A stretch of DNA of 64,000 bases from Pelosinus sp. IPA-1 (lineage in GTDB: Bacteria > Bacillota > Negativicutes > DSM-13327). Location of the stretch: positions 620,001-684,000 of the forward strand of contig NZ_BSVC01000001.1 in the NCBI RefSeq assembly GCF_030269905.1, read 5' to 3'. Both the position numbers and the translations under genes were made by a program. A model generated the notes under the pieces. That model saw only the letters and a program-made list of their open reading frames with translations, made no database searches and was not told the DNA's origin. Every line of letters begins with the position of its first letter. Positions within the stretch are counted from its first letter, which is position 1. This document shows positions 54,066 through 62,485 of this stretch, piece after piece.

Positions 54066-56759
54066 ATGGGAAAGATCGATGCTGTATATAAAGCATTAGT
54101 TGAATTAGAAACTCCTGAGAATGGGGTGACTACGGCTATGCTGAGTAGTTTCTTAAAGTTGGATAGAGCCAATGTTAGTCGTTATTTGAATCAGTTATGT
54201 GATGAAAAGCAAATTGAAAAAAACGATGGTAGACCTGTAGTATATCGTTCCATAAAAAAGAACGTAAAGCCGACAATCATGAATAGTTTAGATGGAATGA
54301 TTGGGGCGAGTTTAAGTTTACAATTACCAATTCAACAGGCGAAGGCAGCGATTCTTTATCCTCCTAGAGGTCTCCATACCTTGATTTTAGGTGAAACAGG
54401 TGTAGGAAAATCAATGTTTGCCGAGCTAATGTATCAATTTGCAAAAGAATCTCAAGTAATAAATGAAAATGCACCTTTTGTTCGTTTCAATTGTGCTGAT
54501 TATGCGGACAATCCTCAGTTGGTAATGGCACAAATTTTTGGTGTAAAAAAAGGGGCTTACAGCGGAGCAGATTGTGATAGAGAGGGATTGCTTAAAAAAG
54601 CGGATAAAGGGATTTTTTTCTTTGATGAAATACATCGTTTATCACCTCAAGGGCAAGAAATGTTATTTACCTATATTGATAAAGGATATTTCCGCCCTTT
54701 AGGAGATACTGAGAAAGTAGTACATGTTGAAGTGCAGATTATTGCTGCTACCACAGAGGACACTCATTCCCACTTGCTAAAAACCTTTACGCGTAGGATA
54801 CCCATGACGATAACCTTGCCTTCTTTGCAAGAACGTAGCTTGAAAGAACGTTATTATTTAGTCGAAGAATTTATTAAAAGTGAAGCAAAAAGGTTAGGTA
54901 AAGATATTTATATCAACAAAAATGCGCTGCTATCTTTTTTATTATATGATTGTCCTAATAATACCGGGCAATTAAAAAGTGATATTCAATTATCTTGTGC
55001 AAAAGCGTTTCTAAATTTTAAAGCCCAAAGTCGTGACTATATTTTAATTGAGCAGGCTGAACTGCATCATCGTGTTAAATGTGGCTTTATGAAGATGCAA
55101 GAACATAGGGGTGAAATTAATAAATTTTTTAAAAAGAAGGAAGAAATCCTAGTTTTTTCTTATAATGATCAATGGCATGCAGCCAATATGGATGAAACAG
55201 AAGCAAATAAAAATGGTGAGTATTTTTACGATATTATTGAAGAAAAGCTAAATAAGTTAAAGAAACAAGGGCTAACAGAAAATGAAATTAATGAGATATT
55301 AAATATAGATATTGAAAGTTATTTTAAAAAGTATATAAGTGATTTGCCAGAGAAATTTCGTAAAGAAGAAATTGCTAAAGTAGTTGCTATTGGAATTGTC
55401 GATATAGTAGAAAAAATCCTTAATTTTGCCCAAACAAAACTAAATAAAGAATTTGACGAGAAAGTTTACTATGGGTTGGCTCTTCATTTAAATAAAAGTG
55501 TTGAGCGAATTCGACATGGTAATAAAATTTATCATCCTAAATTGGATTTTATTCGAACTCAATATGCGGATGAATTTTTAGTTGCAATCGAAATTGCTAA
55601 AATGATTGATACCCATTTAGAAATTGAAATACCGCTAGATGAAATTGGCTACATCACCATGTTCTTAGCTTCAAATTTATGCGAGAGTTACATAGAAGAT
55701 TGTAGCAAAGTAGGGGTATTGGTCATTATGCATGGACATGCTACCGCTAGCAGTATGTGCCAAGTAGCCAATAGTTTAATTGGAGTTGAATTTGTCCAAG
55801 GACTCGATATGGCGTTAAGTATGAAGGTAGAAAAAATGTATGAAGAAGCTAAGAAGAAGATTATGGAAATGGATAAAGGTAAAGGTATTTTATTGCTTGT
55901 CGATATGGGGTCTCTTAATAATTTCGCTGATATGCTTACGGAAGAGACGGGTATAAAGGTAAGAGGTATAGATATGATTAGTACCCCTATCGTAATTGAG
56001 GCATGTAGAAAGGCTATCATTGGTAGTGATTTGGACTCAATCTTTCAATCCTGTCAAGAAATGAGCAGATATAGAATACAAACTAATTATGAAAAAAGGA
56101 GCTATAAGAAATTTTTAATTATTACTGCTTGCTTTACAGGGGAAGGAGCGGCAGAAGGGTTAAAGGAAATTATCCAAAACCATCTAGGACATAAATCCGT
56201 ATTACATATCATGGCTCTTAAGATTTTAGATCATAATGACTTTTTGGGAAAAATACAAATGCTGAATAAAGAATATCAAATACTAGCAATTGTTGGTACG
56301 ATCAATATCTCTATTGAAAATATACCTTACTTTTCTGCATCTGACATTTTGTCAGGAGATGGCATGGAAAAGATTGAATCTTTAATTAGTAGAGAGCAGG
56401 ATTATATAAAAATTAAGAATTCTCTTAAGAGTCATATTAAGTCTGTTTCTGCTGAAGAACTTGTGTCAGATATACGAAAAATCATTCGAGATATTGAGCA
56501 GGGCTTATATATCATTATTCCTCAAGATGTTACTGTAGGTATTGTGCTGCATATTAGTTTCATGGTTGATAAATTAAAATCTGGTAATAGAGAAATTGTA
56601 TTTCAAGATGTAAGTAGTTATCGCAGTCTGCATCATAGAGAATTTATGTTGATTAGTCAAGCTTTAAAACCATTGGAAAATAATTATCAAATACAGATAG
56701 TGCAAGATGAATTGGCATATATTGTCCGTATGGTTATCGAAAATAGCGTAAGTGTGTAA
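54066..56759 (+). CDS. LevR-type sigma-54 activator with PTS regulation domains
   Basis: 897 residues. N-terminal HTH (1-65); AAA+ domain with Walker A 'GETGVGKS' at 109-116, sigma-54 contact loop GAYSGA at 163-168 (GAFTGA in the classical form) and 'GIFFFDEIHRLSPQGQEMLFTYIDKG'. Then come a PRD (about 430-540), an EIIA-Man-like domain (about 555-690), an EIIB-like region and a second PRD. Such proteins are switched by PTS phosphorylation and drive sigma-54 promoters of PTS operons. The next operon and the porin gene both have -24/-12 promoters and shared upstream palindromes, so it is the probable activator of both. Confidence 0.93.
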   Translation: MGKIDAVYKALVELETPENGVTTAMLSSFLKLDRANVSRYLNQLCDEKQIEKNDGRPVVYRSIKKNVKPTIMNSLDGMIGASLSLQLPIQQAKAAILYPPRGLHTLILGETGVGKSMFAELMYQFAKESQVINENAPFVRFNCADYADNPQLVMAQIFGVKKGAYSGADCDREGLLKKADKGIFFFDEIHRLSPQGQEMLFTYIDKGYFRPLGDTEKVVHVEVQIIAATTEDTHSHLLKTFTRRIPMTITLPSLQERSLKERYYLVEEFIKSEAKRLGKDIYINKNALLSFLLYDCPNNTGQLKSDIQLSCAKAFLNFKAQSRDYILIEQAELHHRVKCGFMKMQEHRGEINKFFKKKEEILVFSYNDQWHAANMDETEANKNGEYFYDIIEEKLNKLKKQGLTENEINEILNIDIESYFKKYISDLPEKFRKEEIAKVVAIGIVDIVEKILNFAQTKLNKEFDEKVYYGLALHLNKSVERIRHGNKIYHPKLDFIRTQYADEFLVAIEIAKMIDTHLEIEIPLDEIGYITMFLASNLCESYIEDCSKVGVLVIMHGHATASSMCQVANSLIGVEFVQGLDMALSMKVEKMYEEAKKKIMEMDKGKGILLLVDMGSLNNFADMLTEETGIKVRGIDMISTPIVIEACRKAIIGSDLDSIFQSCQEMSRYRIQTNYEKRSYKKFLIITACFTGEGAAEGLKEIIQNHLGHKSVLHIMALKILDHNDFLGKIQMLNKEYQILAIVGTINISIENIPYFSASDILSGDGMEKIESLISREQDYIKIKNSLKSHIKSVSAEELVSDIRKIIRDIEQGLYIIIPQDVTVGIVLHISFMVDKLKSGNREIVFQDVSSYRSLHHREFMLISQALKPLENNYQIQIVQDELAYIVRMVIENSVSV

Positions 56760-56786
56760 GCTTACTATACTGTGTAATAGAATCTC

Positions 56787-56822
56787 AAAATAGTGTGTAG
56801 GAAAACTGCACACTATTTTTTC
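56787..56822 (+). terminator. Terminator of the levR-like gene, containing the activator palindrome
   Basis: AAAATAGTGTG and CACACTATTTT arms, T6 on the 3' side. The inner part is the AGTGTG...CACACT palindrome listed separately. Confidence 0.7.
56792..56814. promoter_or_regulatory. Candidate upstream activator site of the PTS operon
   Basis: AGTGTG-N11-CACACT, centre about 106 bp before the -24 element. The same palindrome with N12 lies about 110 bp before the porin sigma-54 promoter. Inferred to bind the LevR-type activator; it doubles as a terminator stem. Confidence 0.6.
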
Positions 56823-56906
56823 ATAATTCGTAATAAGATAACCTTTCAAAGTCCTATGGAGAAAGGCGAAATGAAAAATGGTGATTGAATTCTTAAAACG
56901 TTAATA

Positions 56907-56923
56907 TTGGCATGTAACTTGCA
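56907..56923 (+). promoter_or_regulatory. Sigma-54 (-24/-12) promoter of PTS operon
   Basis: TTGGCATG-N4-TTGCA, one mismatch to TTGGCACG-N4-TTGCW, with GG and GC correctly spaced. It lies 129 bp before the IIB start. Confidence 0.88.
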
Positions 56924-57051
56924 ACTAGAAATAGTGTACGGAAGTGGCTATAGGCTCACTATGGAGTCACGAGAACTTGAGTATTAACAAGGTAAATGTC
57001 TTGTGCAAGGAGGTGTCCATAGTCTATAGCAATAAAAAAGGGGGACTGTTA

Positions 57052-57357
57052 GTGAAAAGGATTTTATTGGTTTGCTCAGCAGGCATGTCAACAAGTTTAT
57101 TGGTTAGTAAAATGAGGATCGCTGCGTCTGAGCAAGAAATTGAGGCTGAGATTCAAGCGGTGGCTGAGGCTGAGTTGAGTGATCATAGTGACAAAGTAGA
57201 CGTTGTATTATTGGGCCCACAAGTAAGATTTCTGTTAAATAAGATGAAAGCTTCTTTAGAGCCAAAAGGAATTCATGTAGCTGTAATTAATAGTGTTGAT
57301 TACGGTACTATGAACGGAGAAAATGTATTAAACCAAGCCATTGAATTAATTGGTTAG
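57052..57357 (+). CDS. PTS lactose/cellobiose-family EIIB component
   Basis: 101 residues. The phospho-Cys motif is 'ILLVCSAGMSTSLLVSKM', as in CelA/ChbB, and the end 'VINSVDYGTMNGENVLNQAIELI' is typical. GTG 57052 follows AAAGGGGG; upstream in-frame starts overlap the leader. It receives phosphate from IIA and passes it to sugar carried by IIC. Confidence 0.92.
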   Translation: MKRILLVCSAGMSTSLLVSKMRIAASEQEIEAEIQAVAEAELSDHSDKVDVVLLGPQVRFLLNKMKASLEPKGIHVAVINSVDYGTMNGENVLNQAIELIG

Positions 57358-57422
57358 GAATTGAGTTGCTAAGCAATTAATAGAGTATTTACAATTTTAC
57401 GTAAGGAAGGCGGTAAAATAAG

Positions 57423-58742
57423 ATGGGATCTGTTATTGAATTTCTTGAAAAATATTTTGTTCCGTTTGCTGGACGAATAGGCTCACAGAGACATTTGGTA
57501 GCTGTTCGTGATGGTTTTGTAGCAATTATGCCCTTAGTACTGGTTGGTGCATTAGCAGTTTTGATTAATAGTTTTCCTATTCCTGCCTACCAGGATGTAA
57601 TGAATAATATCTTCGGGAAATCATGGAAATCTTTTGGTGCCAACTTATGGACAGGTACCTTTGCTATTATGGCTTTGATTACAGTCATTAGTACAAGTTT
57701 CAGCTTGGCAAGATCCTACAATGCAGATGGATTAGCTGCGGCATTAGTTTCTTTCGGTTCTTTGATTATGCTTTATAGTGGATCAGAAAAAGATTGGGCC
57801 ATTCCTTTTGGTTTTCTAGGTGCCCAAGGTTTATTTGTAGCTTTGTTTGTAGCGCTCATATCGACAGAGATATTTGTAAAACTTATGGGTAATCCTAGGC
57901 TGCTTATTAAAATGCCCGAGGGCGTGCCTCCAGCTGTTGCTAAATCCTTTGCGGCGTTAATACCATCGATTGTAGTGCTAACCCTATTTGGCGTTCTAAA
58001 ATGCATAACAAATACCTTAGATATACCTAATATTCACCAAGCGATTTTTAATGCGATACAAGCCCCTATTGCAGGTTTAGCGGATCATTTAGGTTCTGCC
58101 ATATTAGTTGCTTTCTTGGTACATATTTTATGGTTCTTTGGTTTACATGGCACTAATATTCTAGGACCATTGTTAAATGCTGTATATTTACCAGCTATCA
58201 ATGATAATATTGCGGCTCTACAAGCAGGTACAGCCATTCCAAATATTGTAACCATGCCTTTCTTTGATGCCTTTGTGTGGATGGGGGGAGCTGGAACAAC
58301 GATCAGTTTATTGGCTGCCTTGTTTATCGCTGGCAAAAGAAAGAGCAATCAGAGTATGGCTAAACTAGCCGCAGGTCCAGCTCTGTTTAATATTAATGAA
58401 CCGATGATGTTTGGGCTACCAATTGTATTAAATCCCTTATATTTAATTCCTTTTGTATTAACCCCGATTGTATTAACAATCGTAACCTACATGGCGATTG
58501 CTTCTGGTTTAGTTCCTAAAACCATTGCTATGATGCCTTGGACCACTCCTCCAGTAATTGGTGGATTCTTGGTGACGGGTTCTGTGATGGGCGCTTTATT
58601 GTCATTCGTGAATTTAGTAATTGGAGTAATACTATACATTCCATTTATTATATTAGGGGAAAGGCATGAAAATAAATCCGATATTGCAGCCGCCAAAAGT
58701 CAGAGCATAAAAGGTACTAATGTCAGAAGCGAAGGAGTATAA
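57423..58742 (+). CDS. PTS lactose/cellobiose-family EIIC component
   Basis: 439 residues, about ten membrane helices. 'MGSVIEFLEKYFVPFAGRIGSQRHLVAVRDGFVAIMPLVLVGAL' is the CelB/ChbC opening and 'GPALFNINEPMMFGLPIVLNPLYLIPF' the sugar-binding GINEP-like motif. It transports and phosphorylates a beta-linked disaccharide or a related compound. The presence of a MupG-family gene in the operon suggests a MurNAc-containing sugar, which is an inference. Confidence 0.92.
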   Translation: MGSVIEFLEKYFVPFAGRIGSQRHLVAVRDGFVAIMPLVLVGALAVLINSFPIPAYQDVMNNIFGKSWKSFGANLWTGTFAIMALITVISTSFSLARSYNADGLAAALVSFGSLIMLYSGSEKDWAIPFGFLGAQGLFVALFVALISTEIFVKLMGNPRLLIKMPEGVPPAVAKSFAALIPSIVVLTLFGVLKCITNTLDIPNIHQAIFNAIQAPIAGLADHLGSAILVAFLVHILWFFGLHGTNILGPLLNAVYLPAINDNIAALQAGTAIPNIVTMPFFDAFVWMGGAGTTISLLAALFIAGKRKSNQSMAKLAAGPALFNINEPMMFGLPIVLNPLYLIPFVLTPIVLTIVTYMAIASGLVPKTIAMMPWTTPPVIGGFLVTGSVMGALLSFVNLVIGVILYIPFIILGERHENKSDIAAAKSQSIKGTNVRSEGV

Positions 58743-58750
58743 GTTAAGCT

Positions 58751-59047
58751 ATGGAGACCATAATACTAAATATCATAATACAAAGCGGCGACGCTAGAAG
58801 CTTTGCAATGGAAGCTATACAATGTGCTAAAAACGGAGAGTTTGATAAAGCAAGAGAATTGATGGAGCAGTCAAAAGATAAATTAGGCTGTGCCCACAAA
58901 GAACAAACCAAACTAATTCATGCAGAAGCCGGAGGAGGGAAAACAGAAATTTCATTACTATTGATACATGCACAAGATCATCTAATGACAGCAATGACGG
59001 TGAAAGATCTTGCAAATGAAATTGTTGAGGTTTATTCAAGGTTGTAA
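58751..59047 (+). CDS. PTS lactose/cellobiose-family EIIA component
   Basis: 98 residues, three-helix IIA-Lac fold. 'NIIIQSGDARSFAMEAIQCAKNGEFDKARELMEQS' and 'LLLIHAQDHLMTAMTVKDLANEIVEVY' with the phospho-His in 'LIHAQDHL'. The SD (GAAGGAG near 58730) is rather far from ATG 58751. Order IIB-IIC-IIA within the operon. Confidence 0.9.
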   Translation: METIILNIIIQSGDARSFAMEAIQCAKNGEFDKARELMEQSKDKLGCAHKEQTKLIHAEAGGGKTEISLLLIHAQDHLMTAMTVKDLANEIVEVYSRL

Positions 59048-59059
59048 TGCTTACGTACT

Positions 59060-59098
59060 ATAGCCTAATAGGAAAGTAATATTTTCTATTAGGCTATT
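59060..59098 (+). terminator. Hairpin between IIA and mupG
   Basis: ATAGCCTAATAG and CTATTAGGCTAT arms, then TTGCTTT; partial terminator, possibly lowering mupG expression. Confidence 0.6.
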
Positions 59099-59126
59099 GC
59101 TTTATAGAATTGAGGGGGATTATATT

Positions 59127-60218
59127 ATGCGACAATTGGGAATATCATTGTATCCAAATCATACCAGCGTGGCGGAAAATATAGCATATATTGAGCTTGC
59201 TTCCCAATATGGGTTTAAACGAATCTTTACTTGTCTACTATCTGTAGATCAAGATATTGAGCAAGCGATAAATGAATTTAAAATAATAACTGCCTGTGCA
59301 AAGCGAAATAATATGGAAGTGATTGCTGATGTTGCGCCAGCAATCTTCACAAAGTATGGAGTATCGTACCAAGATCTATCCTTCTTTAAGGAATTAGGTC
59401 TTGATGGTATACGTTTAGATTTAGGTTTTAGCGGGATAGAAGAAGCATATATGACTTTGAACCCTTATGGATTAAAAATAGAGTTAAATGCTAGTAATGG
59501 TACTAAGTATGTAGATAACATTGTTTCTTATCATCCCAATGTAGAAAATATTTTAGGGTGTCACAATTTTTACCCTCATGTTTATACTGGATTAGGATAT
59601 AACCATTTCATAAAATGCAGCAAACAATTCAAAGATTTAGGGATTAGAACAGCAGCTTTTGTAAACTCCAAATCTGCTATGTTCGGCCCCTGGCCGGTAA
59701 CAGAAGGGCTATGCACCTTGGAGATGCATAGGAATTTATCGATTGATGTGCAAACCAGGCACTTGTTTGCTACAAATGTAATTGATGATGTTATTATCGC
59801 CAATGCTTTTGCTTCCGAAGAAGAATTAAAATGTTTAAGTGAAATTGACAAATATATGCTAGAATTTACGGCTGTATTTGCAAATCATATTCCTGAGTTA
59901 GAAAAGAAGATTGTCCTAGAAGAATTTCACTTCAATCGAGGAGATGTGTCAGAGTATGTTGCTAGATCAACACAATCTAGAGTGAAGTACAAAGATCATA
60001 ATTTTCCACCATTTAATACCCCAGACATAAAAAGAGGCGATATTTTAATCGAATCCTCTCTATATTCTAGATATGCAGGTGAGTTGCAAATTGCCTTAAA
60101 AGACATGAAAAATAGCGGTAAAACGAATGTAGTAGGTAGAATCGTTGAAGAAGAAATATTCCTATTAGACTATTTGGAACCTTGGATGAAATTTAAATTT
60201 ACAGATCTAAATAAATAG
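59127..60218 (+). CDS. mupG: MupG/DUF871-family 6-phospho-glycosidase
   Basis: 363 residues. A TIM-barrel part ('LGISLYPNHTSVAENIAYIELASQYGFKRIFTCLLS', 'LGLDGIRLDLGFSGIEEAYMTLNP', 'NFYPHVYTGLGYNHFIKCSKQFKDLGIRTAAFVNS') is joined to a C-terminal cyclophilin-like domain ('SRVKYKDHNFPPFNTPDIKRGDILIESSLYSRYAGELQIAL'). The founding member, S. aureus MupG, is a 6-phospho-N-acetylmuramidase cleaving MurNAc-6P-GlcNAc. It follows a PTS whose product it would hydrolyse. ATG 59127 has GAGGGGG. Confidence 0.85.
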   Translation: MRQLGISLYPNHTSVAENIAYIELASQYGFKRIFTCLLSVDQDIEQAINEFKIITACAKRNNMEVIADVAPAIFTKYGVSYQDLSFFKELGLDGIRLDLGFSGIEEAYMTLNPYGLKIELNASNGTKYVDNIVSYHPNVENILGCHNFYPHVYTGLGYNHFIKCSKQFKDLGIRTAAFVNSKSAMFGPWPVTEGLCTLEMHRNLSIDVQTRHLFATNVIDDVIIANAFASEEELKCLSEIDKYMLEFTAVFANHIPELEKKIVLEEFHFNRGDVSEYVARSTQSRVKYKDHNFPPFNTPDIKRGDILIESSLYSRYAGELQIALKDMKNSGKTNVVGRIVEEEIFLLDYLEPWMKFKFTDLNK

Positions 60219-60222
60219 TAAT

Positions 60223-60249
60223 ATGGGGCGCCTAATATAGGTGCCCCAT
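60223..60249 (+). terminator. Terminator of PTS-mupG operon
   Basis: ATGGGGCGCCT and AGGTGCCCCAT arms, followed by TTAATTTT. Confidence 0.8.
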
Positions 60250-60382
60250 TTAATTTTAGCCGTGCTTATTCATTGGATTGGTCATTGGATAACTGGTGTT
60301 GCATCCTCACAATAACGGCAATCGGACGGTCTGTGAACTATTTTAAATCAGCAAAACTGGTAGTGTGTAGAGAATACACGAT

Positions 60383-60442
60383 ATAAAAAGGTTTAAAAGC
60401 AGTGTGTAGTTACAAATACACACTGCTTTTAAACCTTTTTAT
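60383..60442. repeat. 26-bp perfect inverted repeat
   Basis: Arms 60383-60408 and 60417-60442 with an 8-nt loop, exact complement throughout. The inner arms carry the AGTGTG...CACACT palindrome. It may act as terminator, activator site, or both. Confidence 0.85.
60401..60424. promoter_or_regulatory. Candidate upstream activator site of the porin gene
   Basis: AGTGTG-N12-CACACT, centre about 110 bp before the -24 element of the porin promoter. A partial copy lies at 60362-60381. Same motif as 56792-56814. Confidence 0.6.
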
Positions 60443-60519
60443 GGTGTTTTAGGTAGCGTATGTCCCAATAATTCAATGGTTGGGCAGGCCTTATATTCTT
60501 TAATTATTTTTATATAAGC

Positions 60520-60536
60520 TTGGCATGCATATTGCA
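60520..60536 (+). promoter_or_regulatory. Sigma-54 (-24/-12) promoter of the porin gene
   Basis: TTGGCATG-N4-TTGCA, same form as the PTS promoter, about 245 bp before the porin start codon. Confidence 0.85.
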
Positions 60537-60781
60537 TTATAGCTAAGTGTAAATAGTTAGAATTATCTAAAGGGTGAAGTAGTAGATTGTTGCTATCACT
60601 GAAGATGGGGAGAGATAGGGGGAAAGGAGATGTGATAGGTACAAGCCCAAAATCTCCAAGTAAGTGTTAACAATGAGTGCTCGTTTGAAGGAAATATTTA
60701 AGGGAACATGGAGACTTAGATAGTAATTCATCTTAAGTGCACTCAAATAAAACAAAATAAGATTCTAAGGAGCGTAAAAAG

Positions 60782-62059
60782 ATGAACAAAAAAATTATCG
60801 CCACTGTGGTTGCCGCTTTTGTATTAGGTTCAGGAACTGCTCTTGCAGCTAGTAATCCTTTTGCTGATGTTTCCCCTAATGACTGGGCATATGGTGCTGT
60901 GAAAAATCTAGCACAGGCAGGCCTCATTGACGGTTATGGTGATGGTACTTTTAAAGGTGATAAGAGCGTTACTCGTTATGAAATGGCTCAACTAGTAGGG
61001 AAAGCGATGTATAGATCTGATAAAGCCAATGCTGAGCAAAAAGCTACCATTGACAAATTAGCTGCAGAATACAAAGATGAACTACAAAACCTTGGCGTTC
61101 GAATGGCGAAAGTGGAAAAAAGCGTTGACGGGGTAAAAGACTTAAAAATTTCTAACTGGATTCAATCTGAAGATACTTTTGGAAATACTCGGGGACTTAC
61201 ATTGCGTGAGTATGACTGGGAATACCGTTTGGCAGTTGAAAAGCAAGTAAGTGATAAAGTTCATGCAATGTATCAATTCAGAACCTATACTGGTCTAGAT
61301 TCACAAAGATGGGGATATGGTAATGCCAGTGGCGTGAATGATAGAACAAACCAACGTGGTGCGTTGACTACACGCCAAGCGTGGGTTAGTTATCAGGCTA
61401 ATGCCAATACTGGTGTTACTATTGGTAAACAAGTGCTTTGGGATGGATTTATTTGGGATGACTTCATTCGAGGTATTAGCATAAATACCAAATTAGGTGA
61501 TAAGACGAGTTTAGTTGCTGCAACAGGCCGTTATGATCTTTCCAATGGTCCATATGACAGTGTTAATGGCTATAATGTAAATGGAGTAATTAATACAGCC
61601 TCTTTATCCACTAAAGTTGGTGATTTGGATATTGCCGCTAAATGGATAGTCGGTAGCTATGATCTTAGTTCTAATCGGGGTGGCAATATAGTTGGAGGAT
61701 TAGCGAGTTACACCTTGCCAGGTGGTATTGGTCTCCAGGCTGGTTATGCTAAAAATACCCGGGAAAATGATCACAATAAATTGGAAAAATTTCAGATTTC
61801 CAAACGAGTTGGCGGTACAGATGTATTCATGCAATACTGGAAACAAGATTCCAAACTCAATGCACCGATGGAAAATGGAGACCATATGGCATGGTGGGGT
61901 GACATGTATGGTGGTCATGATATAAAAGGCTGGCGTTTAATTACAGATACGCCAATTGACAAACATTTTGATGTCTCCTGCTACTATGGTGATTATAAAG
62001 TTCAGGATACCAATACAAAAGCTAAGAAATATGGTGTTGATTTAACTTATAGTTTCTAG
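60782..62059 (+). CDS. SLH-domain outer-membrane porin (OmpM-like)
   Basis: 425 residues. Signal peptide 'MNKKIIATVVAAFVLGSG...ALA', one SLH domain ('NPFADVSPNDWAYGAVKNLAQAGLIDGYGDGTFKGDKSVTRYEMAQLVGKAM', about 25-75), a coiled-coil segment (about 80-115) and a ~300-residue beta-barrel of alternating strands, ending in 'YGVDLTYSF' with a C-terminal Phe for barrel insertion. SLH-porins tether the Negativicute outer membrane to peptidoglycan and admit small solutes. It stands alone under its own sigma-54 promoter just after a sigma-54 PTS operon, suggesting a substrate-specific channel. Confidence 0.9.
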   Translation: MNKKIIATVVAAFVLGSGTALAASNPFADVSPNDWAYGAVKNLAQAGLIDGYGDGTFKGDKSVTRYEMAQLVGKAMYRSDKANAEQKATIDKLAAEYKDELQNLGVRMAKVEKSVDGVKDLKISNWIQSEDTFGNTRGLTLREYDWEYRLAVEKQVSDKVHAMYQFRTYTGLDSQRWGYGNASGVNDRTNQRGALTTRQAWVSYQANANTGVTIGKQVLWDGFIWDDFIRGISINTKLGDKTSLVAATGRYDLSNGPYDSVNGYNVNGVINTASLSTKVGDLDIAAKWIVGSYDLSSNRGGNIVGGLASYTLPGGIGLQAGYAKNTRENDHNKLEKFQISKRVGGTDVFMQYWKQDSKLNAPMENGDHMAWWGDMYGGHDIKGWRLITDTPIDKHFDVSCYYGDYKVQDTNTKAKKYGVDLTYSF

Positions 62060-62485
62060 ATTTTAAGAAAAATTATTACGCTTGACATGGAACCTTGCTT
62101 AGGACAGTAAAAAAAGACTATGCAATTTTCTTCTAATATAGAATAATACTCTTTAGAGACACTCTATGGCGATATTGATGGTGACATGTCTGCTAAAAAA
62201 ATATGGCTTTAGCGTACAAGTAAGCTTCTAAATATATGAATTTCCTGAGTCTGAAGACTTATAGCCTAGAAACTAGGTTGTAAGTCTTATTTTTTTTACA
62301 CATTACTCACGGAAAATTAGCCTGAGCTTAATGATAGTACGGTTTTGTAGCAAAATCAATGAGTTTAGACAAGAGGTTAAGGTGACAACTTTTGACTACT
62401 TTGCAATAAAATAGGAAGGTTATGGATGAAAAATGGCGAAAGTTGTATTACAGGTAAAACGTTTGATACGCAGGAGGGAAATGCT
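62060..62485. other. Intergenic region between porin and sensor-kinase genes
   Basis: About 425 bp. It holds the porin terminator and no gene. Its right end contains two possible starts of the next gene (ATG 62426 and GTG 62486). Confidence 0.5.
62254..62297 (+). terminator. Terminator of porin gene
   Basis: AAGACTTATAGCCTAG-AAA-CTAGGTTGTAAGTCTT, then A and T8. Confidence 0.9.

Larger units (their letters stand above)
60250..60781. other. Long regulatory intergenic region before the porin gene
   Basis: 532 bp without genes. From left to right: a palindrome AGTGTG-like partial copy (60362-60381), a 26-bp perfect inverted repeat (60383-60442) containing a full copy, the sigma-54 promoter (60520-60536), then a ~230-nt untranslated leader with a small dyad (CTATCAC/GTGATAG near 60594 and 60633). 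Confidence 0.6.

Noticed and set aside
60540-60781. Possible cyclic-di-GMP riboswitch in the porin leader
   Set aside because: No GEMM core sequence was found; only a short CTATCAC/GTGATAG dyad.
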